This document shows, in pieces, positions 59,344-64,000 of a stretch of DNA of 64,000 nt; position 1 is the first letter of the stretch; each line of letters starts with the position of its first letter. Made by a program: the position numbers and the translations under genes. The notes under the pieces are model-generated. The model saw nothing but the letters and a program-made list of their open reading frames with translations, made no database searches and was not told the origin of the DNA. Source of the stretch: UBA1723 sp045641625 (GTDB taxonomy: Bacteria > Bacteroidota > Bacteroidia > Bacteroidales > Paludibacteraceae); assembly GCA_045641625.1 (NCBI GenBank), contig JAZUHH010000025.1:4064-68063 (forward strand). The letters are read 5' to 3'.

Positions 59344-61329
59344 ATGATTTTTAACAGGTTAGTGTCGCTGTTGTTTGCAGTGATGACCTTTTGCATTACA
59401 TATTCTCAGATCAATACTGATCGTGTGATGTCCATCGGAAAGAATGCTCTCTATTTCGAGGACTACGTTCTTGCTATACAATATTTTAACCAGGTGATAG
59501 GTGCAAAGCCTTATCTTGCCGAACCATATTTCTGTCGTGCTGTGGCGAAAATAAGTCTTGAGGATTATGTCGGCGCAGAGAGTGACTGTGACTTGGCTCT
59601 GGAAAGAAATCCGTTCATTGTAAAGGCCTATCATTGTCGCGGCATTGCACGTATAAACCAGAACAAGGTCGAGGAGGCGTTGGCTGACTTCGAAAAAGGG
59701 CTTGAGTTTGACGCCCGAAACCAGAACTTGATAACCTGCAAGGGTTTGGTGTTGATGCAGGACAAGAAGTATGAGGAAGCCCGAAACCAGTTTGATCTGG
59801 CAATAAAGTACCAGCCCAAGAACCCTCAGCCTTATCTTTACAGAAGTCGCTCTTACCTTTTGGAAGACGATACGGTTCACGCCATGCAGGACGTAAACCA
59901 TGCAATCTCTTTGGACAAGTATAATCCGGACGGGCTGGCTCTTCGTGCTATGGTGTACTATGAGGAGCAGAATTATGGTGGTGCGATAGCAGATCTTGAC
60001 GAGGCCATTCGTTTGTCTTCTCCGCGTGTAGATCTGCATGTTAACAGAGCTCTTGCCCGTTACCAGAAGATGCAGATTGCTGGAGCAATGGAGGACTATG
60101 ACAAGGCAATAGAAATTGATCCTGACAATTCTTTGGCAAGATTCAACCGTGGTCTTCTTCGTTTCGAGGTTGGAGACTTCAATAATGCAGTCGAGGACTT
60201 CAACCAAGTCATATTGCTGGAGCCGGACAATCAGTTGGCCCTTTACAATCGTGCGCTTCTCCTTACCAAGATCGGTAATTTGAAGCAGGCTATCAGGGAT
60301 TTTTCGCTACTAATAGAGCAGAATCCTGACTATGCTCCCCTTTATTATGCAAGAGCAGAGGCCAAGAGACTGAATCTTGACAATGCAGGTGCGCAACTTG
60401 ACTCAAATACTGGTTTCGTGATTGAGCAGAAACTCAGGAAACAAAAGAACAAGAAGTCCAAGGACGACGAGGATTCTGAGAAAACCCGCAAGAAATCAGA
60501 CAAAAGCATCAGGAAGTATAACAAGCTTGTCGCAGCTGATCCCGAAGAGGAGGAGAAAAGAATCTCATACAGAAACGAATACCGAGGAAAGGTGCAGAAC
60601 GTGAACACTGAGATCACTCTTGAACCGTCCTACTTTATCTCATATTATAAGCCAACGAGCAGAGTGGGCAGTGTGGCCTACAATTCGTTCCTTCAGTATT
60701 TCAACCGTGACTATAATCTAGGTCAGGAGCTTCTGCTTACAAACGAAGACAAGAAGCTTGGTACTGCCCAAATAGCAGACCATTTCAATTCCATTTCTGC
60801 CTGGAGTGACTCGCTCAGACAGAATATCTCAAAGATTGCCTTGTTCGGACGCGCGTTGGACTACTATTATGTAGGTGACTACGAGAGGTCGCTGGAAGAT
60901 ATGAACGCCTTGATGACTTTAGAGACTGACAATCCAATACTGTATTTCGTGAGGGCTAATATCTACGCCCACAAAGTGCAGTTCAGCAGCGCATCGAGCG
61001 ACAATACCGAGCTTAACAATCTTACCCATCTGTCTGTCTATGCTATGGCTGAGGCGGATTTGAAGAAATGTATAGAGTTGTTCCCAAATTTCCCTTTTGC
61101 GTATTATAACCTTGCAAATCTGCAGATTATAAGGAAAGACTATCAGGCGGCTTTGGCAAACTATGACATTGCAGTGAAACTGGACCCTCAGCTTGCCGAG
61201 GCATATTACAACAGGGGAATTACAAATATCTATCTCGGCAACAAGTCTTTGGGAGTCATAAACCTGAGCAAAGCCGGAGAGTTGGGTATATACAAGTCTT
61301 ATAATGTTATTAAACGCTATTCGGAATAA
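59344..61329 (+). CDS. Secreted TPR-repeat protein
   Basis: A 661-residue protein with a signal peptide (LVSLLFAVMTFCITYS). TPR units of 34 residues fill residues ~30-355 (for example ALADFEKGLEFDARNQNLIT; AIADLDEAIRLSSPRVDLHV). A charged linker (~370-420; KLRKQKNKKSKDDEDSEKTR) separates them from a second part. Further TPRs near the C-terminus (SLEDMNALMTLETDNPILYF, YYNLANLQIIRKDYQAALAN, KLDPQLAEAYYNRGITNIYL) complete it. The protein is periplasmic or surface-exposed and probably scaffolds other proteins. Its TAA is immediately followed by the ATG of the next gene, so the two are translationally coupled. The partner is a DUF3078-type barrel, a pairing that suggests a periplasm-outer membrane complex. 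Confidence 0.85.
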   Translation: MIFNRLVSLLFAVMTFCITYSQINTDRVMSIGKNALYFEDYVLAIQYFNQVIGAKPYLAEPYFCRAVAKISLEDYVGAESDCDLALERNPFIVKAYHCRGIARINQNKVEEALADFEKGLEFDARNQNLITCKGLVLMQDKKYEEARNQFDLAIKYQPKNPQPYLYRSRSYLLEDDTVHAMQDVNHAISLDKYNPDGLALRAMVYYEEQNYGGAIADLDEAIRLSSPRVDLHVNRALARYQKMQIAGAMEDYDKAIEIDPDNSLARFNRGLLRFEVGDFNNAVEDFNQVILLEPDNQLALYNRALLLTKIGNLKQAIRDFSLLIEQNPDYAPLYYARAEAKRLNLDNAGAQLDSNTGFVIEQKLRKQKNKKSKDDEDSEKTRKKSDKSIRKYNKLVAADPEEEEKRISYRNEYRGKVQNVNTEITLEPSYFISYYKPTSRVGSVAYNSFLQYFNRDYNLGQELLLTNEDKKLGTAQIADHFNSISAWSDSLRQNISKIALFGRALDYYYVGDYERSLEDMNALMTLETDNPILYFVRANIYAHKVQFSSASSDNTELNNLTHLSVYAMAEADLKKCIELFPNFPFAYYNLANLQIIRKDYQAALANYDIAVKLDPQLAEAYYNRGITNIYLGNKSLGVINLSKAGELGIYKSYNVIKRYSE

Positions 61330-63006
61330 ATGTTAAAAGCAAGAATAGTACATATTATTGCATTACTTTTCATGTCGCTAACCGCTGTGTTCGCCCAGTC
61401 GGAGCAGGACTCGACATCTGCGAATCCGTTTGCAGTTATCGAGTATATCGAACTGCGTATCTCCGGCAACAAGACAGTGAATGTGGACAGCATAAAATAT
61501 GAGCTTGTCAAGCAGTACGTGATGGACTGTACTGCTCTTGGCCAGCCAGTGGCGTATGACTCTCTGTCGCAGAGGGCGATGAGACATATGTACAGCCTTT
61601 ATTCTGAGACAACTCCGTCAAACTACGGGTCTCTTGACGACATAGAAAACGAGAATGAAGCATCCGAAGGGGAACTGTTCCGATTAAGAAGAGAGAACGA
61701 GGAACTCAAAAAGAGAGTAAGCACACTTGAGTTCAGCTCTCGAAGGAATGGTGTGCCTGTAGTGTCTAAAGAGGAGCAGGCAAGAACAAACGCGTGGGTG
61801 CAGAAGGTCTTGAAGCAGACCAAGATGTCTGCCGACTCCATGACCTTGAAGTCTTTGAAGGGCAAGGACAAGATTCATCTTCCATTGTGCTTCTCCTCTG
61901 TGTCGAATGATGTGTTCAAGCCTCATTTCGTTGACACCGCTGTCGTTCATGTGGGTGTGAAGGACACCATGCCTATGACAAGAATGCTTGCCCAGAGAAA
62001 GATAGGAAGAAGTCTGGAGAACCGTTTGCTCTACATTATATCTTCGCAGGACCCTTCTGTCATCTCGTACTACGGACTTGGAGAGTACCAGAAACCCGAC
62101 TTCAGTTTGAAGGACAGGAGAGTGAGACTTATAGATGTCAAGCAGAACAATCCCGAGGACTATGAGCTAGAGACTCCATCCATGAGAAAACAGAAGAGGA
62201 TTGATGATGTGTGGAAGACAAATGGCAAGGTCAATGTCTCATTCGTTACATATTTTATCTCCCATTGGTCCGGAGGAGGAAAGAACACGACAACTTTCAT
62301 GTCTGACTTCAGATTGGACAGGAACTACAAGAAGGATCCGCGCAGATGGAACAACCGACTTGACATGTATCTTGGCTTCATCTATTACGAAAAGGACAAG
62401 ACTCATCCGTTCCGTATCAATGAAGACGAAACTACGGTTTCTTCCACTTACCTCATCCAGATGAAGAAGAACAAGAAGCTGTTCTTTATGGCTCCGTCCG
62501 CAAAGATGAAGACTCACTTGTTTACAAGCTATGACTCTTATAACGATACCAGTGCGGCCACTTCGTTCCTTACTCCGACGAACATATATTTGGGTTCGGG
62601 AATATATTACGAACATAACCGCAATATGAGCATCGGTGTGCTGCCTGTCTGCGGACGTCTGTTCTGGCTTATAAGCGACAAGCTTTATCCTGCGGATCAC
62701 GGACTGGATCCGGGCAAGCACGCAAGCATAGCTCCCGGTTACAAGGTCGAGACTGATATGCTTTGGAAGATTACCCGAGGAGTGTCAATAAACAACGAAC
62801 TTTCGTTCTTTGTTCCTTATAGTCCGAAAGTCTTTTCAAACGATATTATGATGGACTGGAAGTTGTCGGGAAACTTCACGGTAAACAGGTTCTTCTCTGC
62901 GCAGCTTATGTTCAAGCTGATTTTCGACAAGCGAGTTAAGAGCGAGTACCGAGAGTGGCCACAGATTCAGCAGAAATATTCGCTTAAATTCACATACGCA
63001 TTCTAG
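61330..63006 (+). CDS. DUF3078-type outer membrane protein
   Basis: A 558-residue protein with a signal peptide (ALLFMSLTAVFAQ). The N-terminal ~300 residues are polar and contain a short coiled coil (ENEASEGELFRLRRENEELK). The C-terminal ~250 residues have the DUF3078 opening FISHWSGGGKNTTTFMSDFR followed by YKKDPRRWNNRLDMYLGFIY, and strands that end in KFTYAF, an outer-membrane barrel end. No function is known for the family. It is coupled to the TPR gene without a gap and is followed by a terminator at 63034. Confidence 0.75.
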   Translation: MLKARIVHIIALLFMSLTAVFAQSEQDSTSANPFAVIEYIELRISGNKTVNVDSIKYELVKQYVMDCTALGQPVAYDSLSQRAMRHMYSLYSETTPSNYGSLDDIENENEASEGELFRLRRENEELKKRVSTLEFSSRRNGVPVVSKEEQARTNAWVQKVLKQTKMSADSMTLKSLKGKDKIHLPLCFSSVSNDVFKPHFVDTAVVHVGVKDTMPMTRMLAQRKIGRSLENRLLYIISSQDPSVISYYGLGEYQKPDFSLKDRRVRLIDVKQNNPEDYELETPSMRKQKRIDDVWKTNGKVNVSFVTYFISHWSGGGKNTTTFMSDFRLDRNYKKDPRRWNNRLDMYLGFIYYEKDKTHPFRINEDETTVSSTYLIQMKKNKKLFFMAPSAKMKTHLFTSYDSYNDTSAATSFLTPTNIYLGSGIYYEHNRNMSIGVLPVCGRLFWLISDKLYPADHGLDPGKHASIAPGYKVETDMLWKITRGVSINNELSFFVPYSPKVFSNDIMMDWKLSGNFTVNRFFSAQLMFKLIFDKRVKSEYREWPQIQQKYSLKFTYAF

Positions 63007-63033
63007 AAAATATAATAACAAGTAAGATTATAT

Positions 63034-63072
63034 AAAAGCTAAATCCGTAATATGGGTTTAGCTTTTGTTTTT
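63034..63072 (+). terminator. Rho-independent terminator
   Basis: AAAAGCTAAATCC (63034-63046) pairs with GGGTTTAGCTTTT (63054-63066; one G-T or mismatch) and runs into T-rich DNA. Confidence 0.8.
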
Positions 63073-63228
63073 GGTCCTTTTGAGTTTTCAAAAATTGTCG
63101 AAGAGAGTTCTGTCAAGCCTTTCCCGATATCATAATTTGTTGGACAGACTTCTTTCAATCCTTTTTTGTTTTCAAAAATCGTTTAACAGCCTTCTGTAGC
63201 TCGATTTTTACGAAAAAATATGCTTTTG

Positions 63229-63259
63229 TTTGGTAGATTGGGATAATATTGTACTTTTG
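63229..63259 (+). promoter_or_regulatory. Strong promoter without an obvious gene
   Basis: TTTG (63229-63232), 19 bases, TACTTTTG (63252-63259) is a perfect match to the Bacteroidota consensus. It is followed at 63291 by only a 26-codon frame. Confidence 0.6.
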
Positions 63260-63290
63260 TGAGTATGTAAATATAACTAATTACAGTACA

Positions 63291-63371
63291 ATGAGGAAAA
63301 GCCTTTTATTTTTATTGCCTCGCTTTGTAGATTCTTATTACGTTCACCACATTATGCATTACGAATTATGA
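63291..63371 (+). pseudogene. 26-codon remnant beginning like a signal peptide
   Basis: ATG at 63291 opens MRKSLLFLLPRFVDSYYVHH and closes six codons later at a TGA. The opening resembles a signal peptide, and a perfect promoter stands just upstream. The tail falls in tandem 7-base repeats (GAATTAT/GAATTGT/GAATTAT, 63363-63383). It could be a 5' stub left by deletion, a leader peptide or chance; I rank the stub first but with low certainty. Confidence 0.3.
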
Positions 63372-63392
63372 ATTGTGAATTATAAAAAACAT

Positions 63393-63400
63393 TATCTTTG
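63393..63400 (+). promoter_or_regulatory. -7 box of the cation diffusion facilitator gene
   Basis: TATCTTTG, exact match, 28 bases before the ATG at 63429. It lies directly after the tandem GAATT repeats. Confidence 0.6.
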
Positions 63401-63428
63401 CAAAAGTGTTGAATGACTTTGTTGAAAT

Positions 63429-64000
63429 ATGGAACAAAGAGAGAAAAAGATATATAAGGTTACCATATTCGGTAGTGTTGTGAACTTGGTACTTGTCGTG
63501 CTGAAGTTTGTAGCGGGAATTGTTGGGCAAAGTGCTGCCATGGTGGCTGACGCCATTCACTCTCTGTCCGATTTGATTACAGACTTTATCGTTCTCTGCT
63601 TTTCCAGAATTTCAAGCCAGCCGCAAGATCACGACCATGACTACGGACATGGCAAGTACGAGACTTTGGCTACCGCTGTCGTGGGTGTCGCTCTCTGCTT
63701 TGTAGGAATAAATCTGGGTTGGAGCGCGTGCGTCAAGATATGGGGTGCAATAAACGGTGAGACTTTGGCCGAACCAGGCTATATTGCCCTGTTCTCTGCA
63801 ATAGCTTCAATCTTGTTGAAAGAGATTGTGTATCACATCACAGCAAAAGTGGCGAGAGATGTCAACAGCCAGGCTGTCATGGCTAATGCCTGGCATCATA
63901 GAAGCGACGCCCTTTCAAGTATAGGTGCTGTTGTCGGAATTGGAGGAGCCATCATGCTAGGTCCAAACTGGTATGTGCTTGACTCGATAGCCGCTTTGAT
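63429..64000 (+). CDS. Cation diffusion facilitator (CDF) family transporter, 3' truncated by window end
   Basis: 190 codons are visible, starting MEQREKKIYKVTIFGSVVNL. Family hallmarks present: membrane segment one (VVNLVLVVLKFVAGIVG), the metal site on helix two (MVADAIHSLSDLITDFIVL, with paired Asp and His), the cytoplasmic loop HDHDYGHGKYE, and the second site on helix five (NAWHHRSDALSSIGAVVGIG, HxxxD). Such proteins export Zn2+, Fe2+, Co2+ or Mn2+ in exchange for protons at the inner membrane. The type of metal cannot be told from these residues alone. The C-terminal cytoplasmic domain lies outside the window. The gene has its own promoter and no regulator is visible nearby. Confidence 0.9.
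   Translation, partial: MEQREKKIYKVTIFGSVVNLVLVVLKFVAGIVGQSAAMVADAIHSLSDLITDFIVLCFSRISSQPQDHDHDYGHGKYETLATAVVGVALCFVGINLGWSACVKIWGAINGETLAEPGYIALFSAIASILLKEIVYHITAKVARDVNSQAVMANAWHHRSDALSSIGAVVGIGGAIMLGPNWYVLDSIAAL

Overview
The window looks like a chromosomal stretch of a member of the order Bacteroidales (phylum Bacteroidota), probably an animal-gut or rumen lineage. The evidence is type IX secretion (T9SS) C-terminal signals of both type A and type B, a PorP/SprF protein, glycine-lipid acyltransferases (GlsA/GlsB), a fused FeoAB, a fused CcsBA, BspA-like repeats, several 'Fibrobacter succinogenes major paralogous' (FISUMP-like) proteins, and recurrent Bacteroidota promoter boxes (TTTG, about 19-23 nt, then TAnnTTTG). 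No species can be named from the sequence alone. Both ends cut through genes.

Layout. 1-8486: the 3' part of a giant Ig/PKD-repeat surface protein with a type B sorting domain, followed by its PorP/SprF partner. 8772-11483: a BspA-like lipoprotein and two tandem FISUMP-like proteins. 11520-13320: an AT-rich patch with two orphan membrane proteins. 13330-17978: a MacAB-TolC-like efflux operon (TolC, adaptor, ATPase, permease). 18061-22035: housekeeping genes, namely 5-formyltetrahydrofolate cyclo-ligase, a dGTPase-like protein (minus strand), lpxK and a purine nucleoside phosphorylase. 22152-28142 (minus strand): a four-gene unit with a Rid/chorismatase-like protein, CcsBA, FeoAB and a 57-aa Cys-rich FeoB-associated membrane protein. 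28278-30009 (minus): the glsA-glsB glycine-lipid pair, with a possible attenuator or small RNA just upstream.

30549-40833: a secreted-protein region (GH5 cellulase with T9SS signal, an InlB-type repeat protein, a DUF6055-like HExxH protein, a coiled-coil orphan, a small secreted protein and a double FISUMP protein), interrupted by pyrE and an SRPBCC protein. 41046-41162 is an orphan 3' remnant of another FISUMP gene. 41274-45362 is dnaE. 45614-50535 is a second efflux operon (TolC, HlyD-type adaptor, two ABC-2 permeases) whose promoter carries a strong palindrome. An initiator tRNA-Met lies at 50896-50968 (minus). 51348-53917 is a nitrogen operon (porin-like protein, PII, AmtB) with dyad and direct-repeat sequence at its promoter.

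54331-54602 holds a likely structured non-coding RNA with its own promoter and terminator, ahead of a small HTH gene and two zinc-ribbon membrane proteins. 55797-63006 holds murB, an SseB-like protein, an OmpA-like lipoprotein, a TPR protein and a DUF3078-type protein. A cation diffusion facilitator gene runs off the right edge.

The least explained items are the 54.3-54.6 kb RNA, the palindromic and repeated elements upstream of the 45.6 kb efflux and 51.3 kb nitrogen operons, and the minus-strand leader/terminator near 30.1 kb. No CRISPR array, insertion sequence, phage or integrase gene was seen.
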